Source: Nocardioides psychrotolerans (lineage in GTDB: Bacteria; Actinomycetota; Actinomycetes; Propionibacteriales; Nocardioidaceae). From it: DNA of 43,934 nucleotides. Where the stretch lies: contig NZ_FOQG01000025.1 in assembly GCF_900113685.1 (NCBI RefSeq), forward strand, positions 1 to 43,934, given 5' to 3'. Every line of letters starts with the position of its first letter. The first letter of the stretch is position 1. This document shows, in pieces, positions 32,156-41,134 of this stretch. The position numbers were made by a program, and so were the translations under genes. The notes below the pieces were generated by a model. That model was not told the DNA's origin. It saw only the letters and a list, made by a program, of their open reading frames with translations, and made no database searches.

Positions 32156-32269
32156 CGAATCCTCCTGCTGCTCGACATCGAGTGGTCGAGAGTCAGGTGC
32201 GCGATGCCGGCCCGATGGGTGGGCGGGAGGCGGGTGATGGCCTCCTCAGGCGGCGTGGTCCGCGGTCAG

Positions 32270-32485
32270 TCAGGCGTCGGTCTTCGGCGGATGACGATGC
32301 CGTACCCCGCTGCCCCATCCGATCTCCCAACCCTCCGCGTCGTCGAAGTCGTCGGCATACGCGATCGGCAGTGCGCCTTCCCGTTCAACGAGTTGCATCA
32401 GTTCCTCGTACCACCGGACGTACCCTGGATCTCGTCGATCGGCACATAATGAGGGGAGTGCGGACAACACGGCATCGGCGACCAT
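32270..32485 (-). CDS. Small hypothetical protein, 71 aa
   Basis: A 71-aa acidic protein with a Trp/Tyr-rich centre (YVRWYEELMQLVEREG, YADDFDDAEGWEIGWGSG). Codon use is plausible but more AT-rich than the conjugation genes. No ribosome-binding site close to the ATG is clear. With the divergent lipoprotein gene it forms an insert between VirB4-side genes and the SCO6880-type gene. No family is recognised. Confidence 0.5.
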   Translation of the reverse strand: MVADAVLSALPSLCADRRDPGYVRWYEELMQLVEREGALPIAYADDFDDAEGWEIGWGSGVRHRHPPKTDA

Positions 32486-32632
32486 ATCTGGACTCGTGGC
32501 CCCCTTTGCGATTGAGGTGTGATGACTCCTGCTCCGAAACGTCCGCTCATGGCCGAGAGTCGGGCGCGTGACGCGGCGCGGGTGTTCACTAGTTCGGTGG
32601 AACCGAGAATGGACCCGACCCGTCTATCGGGC

Positions 32633-33190
32633 ATGAGTTCACGTCTAGTCCTCGCTATCGCCAGCGCGTGCGTCGTGCTGACTGGGTGTGCCTCAACCGG
32701 CGGCGGGTTGGCGTCGGACGCGCAGGTGGGCGGCACGGTCGATGTCCCTGTGGACTCAGCCGCCCCGACGACCGAGACAGCAACTGGTCCGCTGACGAGT
32801 AGCAGCATGGCGTCCTGCGTAGAGGATTACGCGGCGCAGGGCGTGGCCCGGAGGGGTTTCGCGTTTGACGGCACAGTCGTGAGCATCGCTGAGGGCACGA
32901 CGAACCGTCCCGGCAAGGGTCGGATAGGCACCGCCGGTGTCACGTTCGCTGTGGGAACTTGGTACGTCGGTGGCTCGACGAGCGAGGTCACTATCGACAT
33001 GGCATCGCCCGGTGGTGGCCCCCGTCTCGATGAGGTGCCACCGACGTACGAGATCGGAACCCGCCTGCTCGTCAGCGGCGAGTCACGGTGGGGCGAAGGG
33101 GTCTTGCAGGACGGGCTCGCATGGGGCTGTGGGTTCACCCGCTACTACGACACCAAGACCGCCGATGAATGGCGTGCCGCCACAGACTGA
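32633..33190 (+). CDS. Putative lipoprotein, ICE cargo
   Basis: A 185-aa protein with a lipoprotein signal: basic N-terminus, hydrophobic core and lipobox LTGC at about residues 15-18. A Thr/Ser-rich linker leads to a beta-rich domain (RRGFAFDGTVVSI, VTFAVGTWYVGG, YEIGTRLLVSGESRWGEG, CGFTRYYD) that resembles an OB-like barrel. Two cysteines in the mature part may be bridged. An upstream in-frame ATG at 32609 is possible, but 32633 puts the signal peptide at the very start. It is on the strand opposite to the conjugation genes, so it is probably cargo; surface exclusion or envelope modification are only possibilities. Confidence 0.75.
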   Translation: MSSRLVLAIASACVVLTGCASTGGGLASDAQVGGTVDVPVDSAAPTTETATGPLTSSSMASCVEDYAAQGVARRGFAFDGTVVSIAEGTTNRPGKGRIGTAGVTFAVGTWYVGGSTSEVTIDMASPGGGPRLDEVPPTYEIGTRLLVSGESRWGEGVLQDGLAWGCGFTRYYDTKTADEWRAATD

Positions 33191-33428
33191 CGTGACCGGG
33201 TCCGCCCGACTCTGCCGCAATGCACGCGCACCCCCGGGCGTCCCGTGCCATCACACCTCAATTGCAGAGGGGGGGGGCTCGTGGTGGCCGTGACCTGGCC
33301 GCCGGCAAACGCCGCGCCTGCTAATGCCGGGCGATTTGGTGGGTCTTGAAGCCGTCATAGATGAGGGTGCGGATGAGGGCGTTGCTCCAGATGATGGGGC
33401 GCCCGAGCGTCCCGTTGACCCGCCCTCA

Positions 33429-34895
33429 CTAGACCGACCGGCACAGCGGCAGGGCAGCGGCCGAGAACGCCTGAGCCTGCTGGCCCCAGAGCCGTCGCGT
33501 TTCACACGACGCTTGGATCGCGGCCTGCTCGATGGCTGCGACGGCGCGTTCCAGCTCGTCGGGGTCGGGCGCGCTGATCGAGATGAGTCCGGTGGTTCGC
33601 AAGATGCCGTGGCCGGCAGTGAGATCGGCTTCCTGTTGGAGCACATCTTGGAACTCGGCGCGCTGCTGGGCGTCTTCGATCTGTCCGATGCGCTGACGTT
33701 GGGCGGCATCGGAGACGTACTCGGTCTTCTTCTTGCGGATGTCTCGGGCGGCCTGGTCGGTGCGCATCGGGGTGTAGAGCAGGCTGAACGTTCGACGTAC
33801 GCCAGACGACAGGAGGACTGGGGCGAGGAAGCCGGGGAACACAAGCGACCGAGGCCACTCGCTGATCCAGAGGACGCAGTGGTGGGCAGAGTCGCTGCGC
33901 AGGCTCGACCAGTTCTCGGAGACGGCGACCGGGCCGGCGGTGGCGAGGTCGCGGCCGAGGTCTCCGTGACGTTCGAGGGCCGAGGCGACCACAGGGTCAT
34001 AGGCGCCGCGGAGCATGACGGCCAGATCGCCGGGGTCCAGCCACTCAGACGGCGCGAGATCGGCTGCCCGCAGCGCGGCGGTGATCGTCGACATCTCCTG
34101 GCGCAGCACAGCGGCCGCGCCGCGGTTTCCACCACCGGCCGCACGAATGGCACGGGAAGCGGTTTTCATGTCCAGAGACAGCGAGATCGTGCTCGCGTGC
34201 CGCTCTCCCGCAGGCCCGGCCCGTCCGATCAGCTCGCCGTACGTCGCCGAGGCCCACGAGTCGTCGTGACTGCCGTGTCGCGACCACCACGCCGCCAGTC
34301 CCTTGCCGGAGTCCGGCAGCGTCCGCTCCATCACTTGCAGCGCCGCGATCCGGCCGGAACGGCAGGCGGTGGCGAGCACCCGCCCCCAACTGACCACGCG
34401 ACGTTCTTGCTCGACAGGGTCGAGCAAGATGAACGCCGGATGCGAGACCGCCACGATTGCAGTCAGCGTGGCTTGGTGAGGGTCGTGGACCATAACGGCC
34501 CCGGTCTCGACGTCGAGCCACTGCCGCAGCCGCGCAGCGTCGCCGGGCAGAGCAAGCGTCCCGACTGGCCGCGGCTTGACGACTCGACGTCGAAACAGGA
34601 GTTGCCCACCGGTTGATCGCCACGTCCACCGAGCCACGATGGGCAGCCACTCGATGAGCTTGCGCCCACCGACACCCACCCAGGCAAGCGCGGCGCACAG
34701 CAATATGATCGGCAGCGCGTAGGCGAGGATCATGCCGCCGCCGAGGTAGAGCGCAAAGACGAGCACGACGGCACCGATGCCGACCACGACGAGCTGCGCA
34801 CCGGACAAGCCGAGGAGTACGCCGCGACGCGCGAGTCGGGAGAACTTCACTGGCCGGAGCTCGTAGTCAAGCGCGGCTGAGAGGGTCCTGGTCAT
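33429..34895 (-). CDS. SCO6880-type conjugation protein (VirB4 N-domain-like)
   Basis: A 488-aa protein with two or three TM segments at about residues 27-75, then a cytoplasmic region like the N-terminal domain of VirB4/TraC ATPases (WSRHGSHDDSWASATYGELIGRAGP, HASTISLSLDMKTASRAI, HHCVLWISEWPRS). It contains no Walker motifs. This split of VirB4 into a SCO6880 part and an ATPase part is a hallmark of actinobacterial T4SS elements; the ATPase is encoded at 30216. Its ATG shares one base with the stop of the VirB6-like gene. Confidence 0.85.
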   Translation of the reverse strand: MTRTLSAALDYELRPVKFSRLARRGVLLGLSGAQLVVVGIGAVVLVFALYLGGGMILAYALPIILLCAALAWVGVGGRKLIEWLPIVARWTWRSTGGQLLFRRRVVKPRPVGTLALPGDAARLRQWLDVETGAVMVHDPHQATLTAIVAVSHPAFILLDPVEQERRVVSWGRVLATACRSGRIAALQVMERTLPDSGKGLAAWWSRHGSHDDSWASATYGELIGRAGPAGERHASTISLSLDMKTASRAIRAAGGGNRGAAAVLRQEMSTITAALRAADLAPSEWLDPGDLAVMLRGAYDPVVASALERHGDLGRDLATAGPVAVSENWSSLRSDSAHHCVLWISEWPRSLVFPGFLAPVLLSSGVRRTFSLLYTPMRTDQAARDIRKKKTEYVSDAAQRQRIGQIEDAQQRAEFQDVLQQEADLTAGHGILRTTGLISISAPDPDELERAVAAIEQAAIQASCETRRLWGQQAQAFSAAALPLCRSV

Positions 34896-36184
34896 TACTT
34901 CTCCTTCGATGAGCGGGACGCCATCGGCGGCGTCGGATCAGCGACCTGTGACGGCACGCTGCTCGACGGACCCGCGGGCTCTTGGGCAGCGTCTGCCTGC
35001 TGACCCGCCTGGGAGCTGACGAAGTTCCCCAACTGGGGCCCTGCGGCCGCCGCCTGCTTGGCGACGACAACACCCGCTCCAACGGCACCCGCGCCAGCGG
35101 CCGCCCCGGCGCCGCCGGCCGCGGACGCGCCTCCCGCGCCACCTCCCGATGCCGGTGCGGGTGGTGTCGCGGAGCCACCGGAACCGCCCGGCCCGGGAGA
35201 CGACGCGCCATCTTGGCCGAGCACCTTCGGTGCGCCGCCGCCTTGCCCGCCAACAGGGATCGGCAACGGCCGATTGAGCGCTGACTTGGCCTCCTGCTCA
35301 GCCGACATCGCCTGGTACATGTCGAAGCCCATGAAGCTGATGGCCTTGTAGGTCAGGTACGGCGCGAACCCGGCTATCAGCATCAGCACCACACCCGCGA
35401 TCGCATCACCGACGGACTGAAGGTCTGCGTCAATCGGCGTTGATACCTGTGCGGTGGCGAGCAGGAAGATCACGACCAGGACAACTTTGGAAAGGATCAG
35501 CGCGATCACAAACGTCGCCCACTTCCCGACCCATCCCCGGGTCTGATCCCACGTCGCGCCGGCCATCGCGATGGGCGCGAACACGATCGCGATCAGAATC
35601 AGGGCCTTGCGTACGAGAAGACTGATCCACACGATCACCGCGCCTCCGATGGCCAGCCCTGCGAGGAAGATGGTCAGGATGGCTCCCGCGCCCGGTGCAG
35701 CAATGTTGAGGGTGCCCAGTCCAGCGGCGAGCAACGCGATGCGCCCGCCCATCTCCTCCATGTTCGTTCCGGCGGCGTGGACGATCCCAATGGTGAGCTG
35801 GTCGGTGACCTCCAGCGCGAGGGCGAGCAGGGTGATCGCGACGAACGATCCGAGGATCGACTTGGCTAACCCCAGGGCCGCTCGGGACAGGGCTGCGGGT
35901 TCGCGTCGGATCATGCCGCCGATGACCTGGAGCATGAAGAAGCCGAGCATGACGAACACGGCGACGCCGAAGAGGATGTTGTAGACCCCCGTGTATTGCG
36001 GGCTAGTGATGTCGACCCTCGTGGTGCTGTCGAAGACCGTCCACACCGACTCGAAAATCCATCCGGCTGCGCCTCCCATTGCTTGTGCCAGCCAGTCGAA
36101 CGGCGCGGTCACGAGGCTCGCGGCGGCATCCCCGGCCCTGTCACACACCGGCGAGATCACGGGTACGTCGCATACGTCGACCAT
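34895..36184 (-). CDS. VirB6/TrbL-like channel protein
   Basis: A 429-aa polytopic membrane protein with six or more hydrophobic segments between residues 50 and 290 (VYNILFGVAVFVMLGFFMLQ, GAILTIFLAGLAIGGAVIVW, FVIALILSKVVLVVIFLLA among them). The last 120 residues are a disordered Gly/Ala/Pro/Ser tail. This architecture fits TrbL/VirB6 proteins that line the inner-membrane part of the channel. ATG 36184 was preferred because GAAGGGA lies upstream and the region before it is not coding-like. Confidence 0.85.
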   Translation of the reverse strand: MVDVCDVPVISPVCDRAGDAAASLVTAPFDWLAQAMGGAAGWIFESVWTVFDSTTRVDITSPQYTGVYNILFGVAVFVMLGFFMLQVIGGMIRREPAALSRAALGLAKSILGSFVAITLLALALEVTDQLTIGIVHAAGTNMEEMGGRIALLAAGLGTLNIAAPGAGAILTIFLAGLAIGGAVIVWISLLVRKALILIAIVFAPIAMAGATWDQTRGWVGKWATFVIALILSKVVLVVIFLLATAQVSTPIDADLQSVGDAIAGVVLMLIAGFAPYLTYKAISFMGFDMYQAMSAEQEAKSALNRPLPIPVGGQGGGAPKVLGQDGASSPGPGGSGGSATPPAPASGGGAGGASAAGGAGAAAGAGAVGAGVVVAKQAAAAGPQLGNFVSSQAGQQADAAQEPAGPSSSVPSQVADPTPPMASRSSKEK

Positions 36185-36213
36185 CGAGCTTGTCCCTTCG
36201 GTTGATCCGCGCG

Positions 36214-36531
36214 TCAGACCGATTGGCCGACGTTCCAGAAGAAGTTCACGAGCGCTACCGATGCTCCGGTCACGATCGCGGCGGCCAGTGCGACGAGGAC
36301 TCCCAGCTTGCCGCGGCCCGCGAGGTGTGGGTTCGACGAGTTGGAGCCGAGCGCCCACACGACGGCGGCAATGATCAGTGCGAGCACCGCGAGGATCAGG
36401 CCGACCGTCATTGAGGCGCCGACGATGGTGCGGAGCTGCCCAATGCCGGGCAGCCCGTTCGAGTTGGGTTCGATGTCGACGTCATAGGGCAGTAGGCCGA
36501 CGATCCGGTTGTTGTGGAGGAGGTCGAACAC
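36214..36531 (-). CDS. DUF6112-like small membrane protein (copy 1)
   Basis: A 105-aa protein with two TM segments (ASMTVGLILAVLALIIAAVVWALGS and LGVLVALAAAIVTGASVALVNFFW) separated by a short basic loop. This layout is seen in pilin-like VirB2/TrbC and in DUF6112 proteins of actinobacterial T4SS clusters. AGGAG precedes the GTG start at 36531. It is paired with a paralogue directly upstream. Confidence 0.75.
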   Translation of the reverse strand: MFDLLHNNRIVGLLPYDVDIEPNSNGLPGIGQLRTIVGASMTVGLILAVLALIIAAVVWALGSNSSNPHLAGRGKLGVLVALAAAIVTGASVALVNFFWNVGQSV

Positions 36532-36587
36532 GACGTGCTCCTGTCTGGTTGGTAGGGATGATGGGCAGGTGCGCCAGCCGACCCGCT

Positions 36588-36878
36588 TCAGAGGGTCGCG
36601 CCGAGGTCCAGGAGCCAGTTGGCCCAGGCGAGCGCTCCGCCCGTGAAGACGGCTCCACCGAGCGCGACGAGCACCCCCGTCTTGGCCTTGCCGGCTGCCT
36701 GCCAGCCGCCGTTCGACGAGGCAACCGCCCACGTGGCGGCGCAGACGACAACCATGAGGACGGCAGTCAGGAGCCCGAAGGTGAGCAGCGCACCAACGAT
36801 CTGGCGAAGCTGCCCGGAGCCACCTACGGCTCCGAAGTCAGGGCCGACGGCCGGAAGGAGGGCGGGGATAGTGGTCAT
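36588..36878 (-). CDS. DUF6112-like small membrane protein (copy 2)
   Basis: A 96-aa paralogue of the next gene: both share GQLRxIVGA, a first TM helix, W(A/V)xxSxxxx, a G(R/K)xKxGVLVAL motif and a second TM helix. Two tandem copies of this pilin-like family suggest a heteromeric pilus or scaffold. No Shine-Dalgarno is evident at ATG 36878. A palindrome (36905-36923) precedes it. Confidence 0.75.
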   Translation of the reverse strand: MTTIPALLPAVGPDFGAVGGSGQLRQIVGALLTFGLLTAVLMVVVCAATWAVASSNGGWQAAGKAKTGVLVALGGAVFTGGALAWANWLLDLGATL

Positions 36879-36904
36879 GCCGCGTAGGTGTGCCCACGTG
36901 TGCG

Positions 36905-36923
36905 CCTTACATCAGATGTAAGG
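36905..36923. promoter_or_regulatory. 8-bp palindrome between hydrolase and DUF6112-like genes
   Basis: CCTTACAT-CAG-ATGTAAGG is a perfect 8-bp inverted repeat, AT-rich against its surroundings, 14 bases after the hydrolase stop and 27 before the next ATG. It may be an operator for a repressor of the ICE or a short terminator. Confidence 0.5.
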
Positions 36924-36936
36924 GCAACTTCCGACG

Positions 36937-38538
36937 TTACTCGCGCGCAGTGAAGTGCAGGTGGTCGTAATGACCGCCGGTAACGCTGGTCGGGTCGTGC
37001 ATCCCGCCGCCGTCGTACGCGCGCCATCCTTCGGAGGATCGCGCGACCGACCAGATGCGGCCCTGCCAGATCAGATACTCCACGCCGAGCGTCTCCGCGT
37101 TGGCTTTCATCCAGTTGGTGACCCGCCAGCCCAGGTCGAGCGCTGGGCCTGTGGCCGCGTGGCCGATCGAGTTGCCGAAGGTCCCGTCGCAAGCTCGTCC
37201 GAGTGAGTGCTCCGAGTCCTGACCGGGGCGGGGGGACCAGCACGACCATGCCGACGTGGGGAACTGCGCACGAACCTGCGCCAGGACGTGAGCGGTGCGG
37301 GCGGTGATCTGCCCGTCGGTGGTGGGGTCGTCGACGAGTTGGCTGGGGTCGCTTCCGTCGTAAGGCGCTGCCTCACCCTCCGGTCCACAGCCGCCGCCAT
37401 CGTCTGCGCCCGCGGCGTCGAGTTCGACCGCACCAATCGCGGCAAGCCACGGCTCAGGGTCAACCGGTGCAGCGTTCGCCCCGCCCGGCCTGACCTCGAA
37501 GTGCAGATGCGGACCGCTCGAGTAGCCCGTGGCGCCTACGTCGGCGATGTGCTGGCCGGCGGTCACCGGGTCGTTGACACCGATCCGGATGCTGGCCGAG
37601 GTCATGTGCGCGTATCCAGTCGCGAGCCGGTGTTCATTGACGGTGTGCTCGATCAGGATGAGGTTCCCGTATCCGGTGGCCGGGCCGGCGAAGGCGACCC
37701 GACCGTCGGCTGCCGCGAGGATCGGCGTCCCTGAGGGCGCCGCGAAGTCGCCGCCCGTGTGCAGCTTGCGGACGCCGGTAATCGGGTGGACACGGATTCC
37801 GAATCCGCTGGTCCGCACCCAGGTGCCCGCCGGGAGGGGGAACACCACCCTGGACGTCTCGGGCACGCCGGCCGTGGCTCCGTTGCTCGATGACGGTCCC
37901 CGCGTGAGAGCAGTGAGGATCGTCTCGGCGACTGGCTCGAAGTTCGCGTACCGGTCGGGGTGCGCCGACACCTCAACGGCTTGGGCAGCCGAGCCCTTCG
38001 GCAGTTGCTTCCAGCCCGGTATGTCGAGGAGCCCACGGGGCGAGCCATGATTCGGGCCGCTCGGTCCGCCGAAGAACGCGCGCGCTTGGTAGCTCGGGTC
38101 CATCAAGTTGGCGACGCTGCCCCAGCCGGTGCTGGGTCGCATCTGGAACAGGCCGAGCGAGTCGTTGTCCCCGCCGTCCCCATCGTTCGGGTAGCTCGCT
38201 GACTCGGGGTGGGCGGCGGTGTTGGACAACATCCGCAGGGTCGACTCGGTGAGCGCGGCCATGAGCGCGACGATGACGCCATCGCGGCCCACACCAGCAG
38301 TTCGCCCGCCCGTGTTGATGACGGTCGCCGCGTGCGTCAATTGCGCCCTGGTCAGGGTGAACCGGGTGCCACTGCCGGTGGTGACGACGAGGTGGTTCGG
38401 GACAGCGCCGACCGTCATCCCTGCCGTTGGCCGGCAGGACGCCTGTGCAGCTGGGTTCAGCAGGACTGCCATCCCCATCAGGCAGGTCGCTGGGCCGAGC
38501 AAGAGTGCTGCCAAGCCGACGAGGATCGCCTTCCGCAT
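36937..38538 (-). CDS. Peptidoglycan hydrolase of the conjugation system (M23 peptidase)
   Basis: A 533-aa exported or membrane-anchored enzyme that opens the cell wall for the transfer channel. An N-terminal signal/TM segment (residues about 4-30) is followed by a lysozyme-like transglycosylase-type domain with SLGLFQMRPSTGWG (127-140). The LytM/M23 zinc peptidase domain has H260 and D264 in LHTGGDFAAP and H344/H346 in HLHFEV. The C-terminal domain (HSLGRACDGTFG, HYDHLHF) resembles an additional D-Ala-D-Ala-peptidase-like fold. This multi-domain form is typical of Gram-positive conjugative elements, where VirB1-like proteins perform this role. Confidence 0.88.
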   Translation of the reverse strand: MRKAILVGLAALLLGPATCLMGMAVLLNPAAQASCRPTAGMTVGAVPNHLVVTTGSGTRFTLTRAQLTHAATVINTGGRTAGVGRDGVIVALMAALTESTLRMLSNTAAHPESASYPNDGDGGDNDSLGLFQMRPSTGWGSVANLMDPSYQARAFFGGPSGPNHGSPRGLLDIPGWKQLPKGSAAQAVEVSAHPDRYANFEPVAETILTALTRGPSSSNGATAGVPETSRVVFPLPAGTWVRTSGFGIRVHPITGVRKLHTGGDFAAPSGTPILAAADGRVAFAGPATGYGNLILIEHTVNEHRLATGYAHMTSASIRIGVNDPVTAGQHIADVGATGYSSGPHLHFEVRPGGANAAPVDPEPWLAAIGAVELDAAGADDGGGCGPEGEAAPYDGSDPSQLVDDPTTDGQITARTAHVLAQVRAQFPTSAWSCWSPRPGQDSEHSLGRACDGTFGNSIGHAATGPALDLGWRVTNWMKANAETLGVEYLIWQGRIWSVARSSEGWRAYDGGGMHDPTSVTGGHYDHLHFTARE

Positions 38539-38553
38539 GGCCGAGGCCTCGGC

Positions 38554-39243
38554 TCAGCCCAGCGGCTCATCGAGCCGCGAGAGCCGCAACAAGTGACAAT
38601 CGGGGTACGACGGAGCGCAGACGATGAAGACGGTGAAGGCGACGTCATGCTCACTGGCCACCGGGTCGCCCTCCCACACTCCCGCACGGTGGCGAACGCC
38701 GGTGATCGTGAACGCCGTCGTGCCGGGTAAGAAGCCATCCGGCCCGGCCTCGACCTCCGCCTGCGACCACAGGCTCGGCACCTTGGCAGTGTCGATTGCC
38801 AGCCACTGACGAGTCGCATAGGTGCGGAGCTGAGACCACGCTGTCGCCGTCGGCAGGTAGCCGGCGACATCGGCCACCAGCCCCGGCGATGACTCGCCGG
38901 TCGGATCGGCCACCGTCACCAGTCGATTCGTGTAGTCCGAGAGCGGGACCGCGACAACGGTGTCCCAGTCGAAGATCGCGTGCGCCACCAGCCGTGCGAA
39001 CGACTCCGGGTCCGCAGTCGGATCCAACTCCGGCAGCACGCCGCTGGTGGGCGCAACGTCCGGCGCAGTCTCCGGCGGGGCGAACACGTCTAGCTCCGAG
39101 CTAGAAGACGTAGACGACGAGGGGTTGTCCCGCGAGAGCATGGCGTACGCGCTCGCAGCGATGAGCAGGGCGACGGCGGCCGCGGCCGCCACCAAGATGC
39201 GGCGACGGCGAAGCGTGTTGTCATGGGCGGGGGAGTAGCGCAT
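38554..39243 (-). CDS. Single-TM conjugation protein, VirB8/TcpC-like candidate
   Basis: A 229-aa protein with a short basic cytoplasmic N-terminus (LRRRR), one TM helix (ILVAAAAAVALLIAASAYAML), a Ser-rich linker and an extracellular domain of about 150 residues. Its topology and place next to the hydrolase match VirB8/TcpC-type assembly factors of Gram-positive systems. I see no diagnostic motif, so the label rests on topology and neighbours. AAGGA lies 9 bases before the ATG at 39243. Confidence 0.6.
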   Translation of the reverse strand: MRYSPAHDNTLRRRRILVAAAAAVALLIAASAYAMLSRDNPSSSTSSSSELDVFAPPETAPDVAPTSGVLPELDPTADPESFARLVAHAIFDWDTVVAVPLSDYTNRLVTVADPTGESSPGLVADVAGYLPTATAWSQLRTYATRQWLAIDTAKVPSLWSQAEVEAGPDGFLPGTTAFTITGVRHRAGVWEGDPVASEHDVAFTVFIVCAPSYPDCHLLRLSRLDEPLG

Positions 39244-39302
39244 CTGCCTGTGTCCTTGCTTCTCGGGAGTTGGTCAGAAACTCAGGTGCGCGGGTGCGCC
39301 CC

Positions 39303-39314
39303 CCTGACGTCAGG
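39303..39314. repeat. 12-bp palindrome at the end of parB
   Basis: CCTGACGTCAGG is a perfect palindrome that includes the parB stop codon. It may act as an operator for the next gene or is simply coincident with coding sequence. Confidence 0.35.
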
Positions 39315-40299
39315 CGGACTTCAGTCCGCGCTCACTGCGGGCGGAGTCGGCGAAGGCACAGGTCTCCTGGACGATGCGTTCGAACATCACCCAGTCGGCG
39401 TCGCTGAGCTGCTGCCCGACCTCGACGGCGTCGTAGTGCTCAGTCCAGCCTTGAAGATCAGCCCACATGAGGACGAAGGAGCGCACAGACCGGCGAGCCC
39501 GCTCCGCGGCGGCGGCTCGCTTCAGCCGGTTTTCGCGGATGCGTCGGGCACGGTCCTCCTTGGCTCGGGCGAGCGCCGCCTCAGCAAGAGCTTCAAGGGC
39601 ATCCTGAGAGTCGTCCGGATTCTTAGTAGGTGCGGCCCGCACCGCTGCTTTCACACGCTGATAGCTGGGATCGACGGCGCCGCCCTGACGGATCTGCTCC
39701 AGTTCGAACTCCGCAACCTTCCTGAGCGCGGCCGGTCGATCACGATCGGACGCGATCTGCTCCATCTCGCAGATCTGCTCAAGGCGAGTGTGCGAGGCGG
39801 TTTGGGTCACGTGCAGTGCTGCCTGTCGTGCACTCTTCCCTTGTCCAAGCTGCGGTGGTCTCGAATCGAGACCACCGGCCGGGCCTTCGGTATCTGGCTC
39901 GTCGGCCCCGAACTGTGATGCTCGTTGCCGTCTTGCGGCATCTTCGCTCAACAGGTCCTTCAGCTCGCGATACAGAGCCGCAGCGTCGAGCGGCGACAAC
40001 GGCTTGTGCATCGCATTCTCATCCTGCTCAGCGAGCAGCCTGGTGAGGTCGTCTGAGAGGCCGACCCGCACCCACACCCGCAGGGTTCTCCAGCCCAGCC
40101 GCTTGACTGCTGCCAATCGGCGATGCCCGCAGATGAGCACGCCGTCCGGGGTGATGGTGACCGGTTGGAGAAGTCCTAGTCGCTCGATGGATCGCATCAG
40201 TGGCGCGAGATCCTCTTCGGGATTTGTCCGGTGGCGGACGCCGACGCTGATCGACTCCACCGTGCGCTCCAGGTCAATGTGTCCGGTCGTGTCAGACAC
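39310..40299 (-). CDS. parB: ParB-family partition protein
   Basis: A 329-aa ParB/Srx-fold protein. SIERLGLLQPVTITPDGVLICGHRRLAAVKRLGW is the CTP-binding/nuclease-fold block with the GHRR motif, and DENAMHKPLSPLDAAALYREL starts the helical DNA-binding part. GTG 40299 was preferred because GGGGAGG lies 8 bases upstream, and because it overlaps the upstream stop by only 8 bases; an ATG at 40353 would overlap by 62. No parA is next to it in this window. It probably aids maintenance or regulation of the ICE. Confidence 0.85.
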   Translation of the reverse strand: MSDTTGHIDLERTVESISVGVRHRTNPEEDLAPLMRSIERLGLLQPVTITPDGVLICGHRRLAAVKRLGWRTLRVWVRVGLSDDLTRLLAEQDENAMHKPLSPLDAAALYRELKDLLSEDAARRQRASQFGADEPDTEGPAGGLDSRPPQLGQGKSARQAALHVTQTASHTRLEQICEMEQIASDRDRPAALRKVAEFELEQIRQGGAVDPSYQRVKAAVRAAPTKNPDDSQDALEALAEAALARAKEDRARRIRENRLKRAAAAERARRSVRSFVLMWADLQGWTEHYDAVEVGQQLSDADWVMFERIVQETCAFADSARSERGLKSA

Positions 40300-41134
40300 G
40301 AGAGGTACCTCCCCGGGTCGGGGCTGTGGACTCGATTGCTCTGCTGAGTCCAACGTCGGTGGCGATCTCCGACGGCAGGTAGCCCATCATCAGGAGCAGA
40401 AGAACCCCACGACCGACCGAGGTGTGGAGGAAGTCGGATTGCTGGTTCCCCAGGACTGCGCGCAGCACTGTCATCCACGTTTCGTGGTCGAGATCGAGGA
40501 AGGCTTCGACTTGGTGGTCGCGGCGAAGTGACTCGAAGGCTCCCTCCCGTGATCCGGTCCGGATGAGGCGGGCGCAGATGTACTCGATGCACCCGCGGGC
40601 AGCGACGGTGGGCCAGCCGAGCTCGGTCAGGATCTGAACCGCCTGGTCCGCGGCCATCCATGCGTTCGTTGGCTCCTCGTCGGCGTGGGTCTCAATCTCA
40701 TCCCAGTCCCGGACGTCTTGTTCGGGTTGGACTTGGAACGCGGGATGGAATGCGGCGAGTTCGCTATCACGGTCGCTGAATCGCTCAGCGTCGTGGTTGG
40801 CCGAGACTGTCGAGCGCCGGGCTTGGTGCGTCGAGCACAGGAGCCCTTCGGCGCGTGAGTCGTAGATCAAGGTGACCTGTACCGCTCGCGTGATGACTGC
40901 CCATGGGTCGGCGGCCGCGCGGACAGCTCGAGTGCGCATGGCCTCGAACGCCGCCACCGCGGCATCTTGTGGTTCCAGGCCGTACTTGCGCGCCAAGGCC
41001 CCGTACTTGTTGCTTGCGAACGCGAGCAGTTCGGCTGCCTCAGCGTCGTTCTTCCATGTTCCCTGACCCGAGTAGTGGAGGCGGACTAGCAGGAGACGCA
41101 GGCCTTCGGCGGTAGTGAATTCGGTGGTGCTCAT
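40292..41134 (-). CDS. ICE-borne conserved protein, 280 aa
   Basis: A 280-aa soluble protein. A helical N-terminal half includes AAAVAAFEAMRTRAVRAAADPWAVITRAVQVTLIYDSRAEGLLCSTHQARR. The C-terminal part has VLLLLMMGYLPSEIATDVGLSRAI, which resembles a helix-turn-helix. I recall proteins of this type in many actinobacterial conjugative elements but no assigned function. It overlaps its neighbours by 4 and 8 bases and lies between a primase and parB, so DNA-binding or replication is the likely area. Confidence 0.75.
   Translation of the reverse strand: MSTTEFTTAEGLRLLLVRLHYSGQGTWKNDAEAAELLAFASNKYGALARKYGLEPQDAAVAAFEAMRTRAVRAAADPWAVITRAVQVTLIYDSRAEGLLCSTHQARRSTVSANHDAERFSDRDSELAAFHPAFQVQPEQDVRDWDEIETHADEEPTNAWMAADQAVQILTELGWPTVAARGCIEYICARLIRTGSREGAFESLRRDHQVEAFLDLDHETWMTVLRAVLGNQQSDFLHTSVGRGVLLLLMMGYLPSEIATDVGLSRAIESTAPTRGGTSRV

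Noticed and set aside
33321..33428. A coding-like stretch right after the SCO6880-type stop, in frame (PIIWSNALIRTLIYDGF)
   Set aside because: It has no start codon of its own and follows two stops. It could be a gene remnant, but nothing else supports it.
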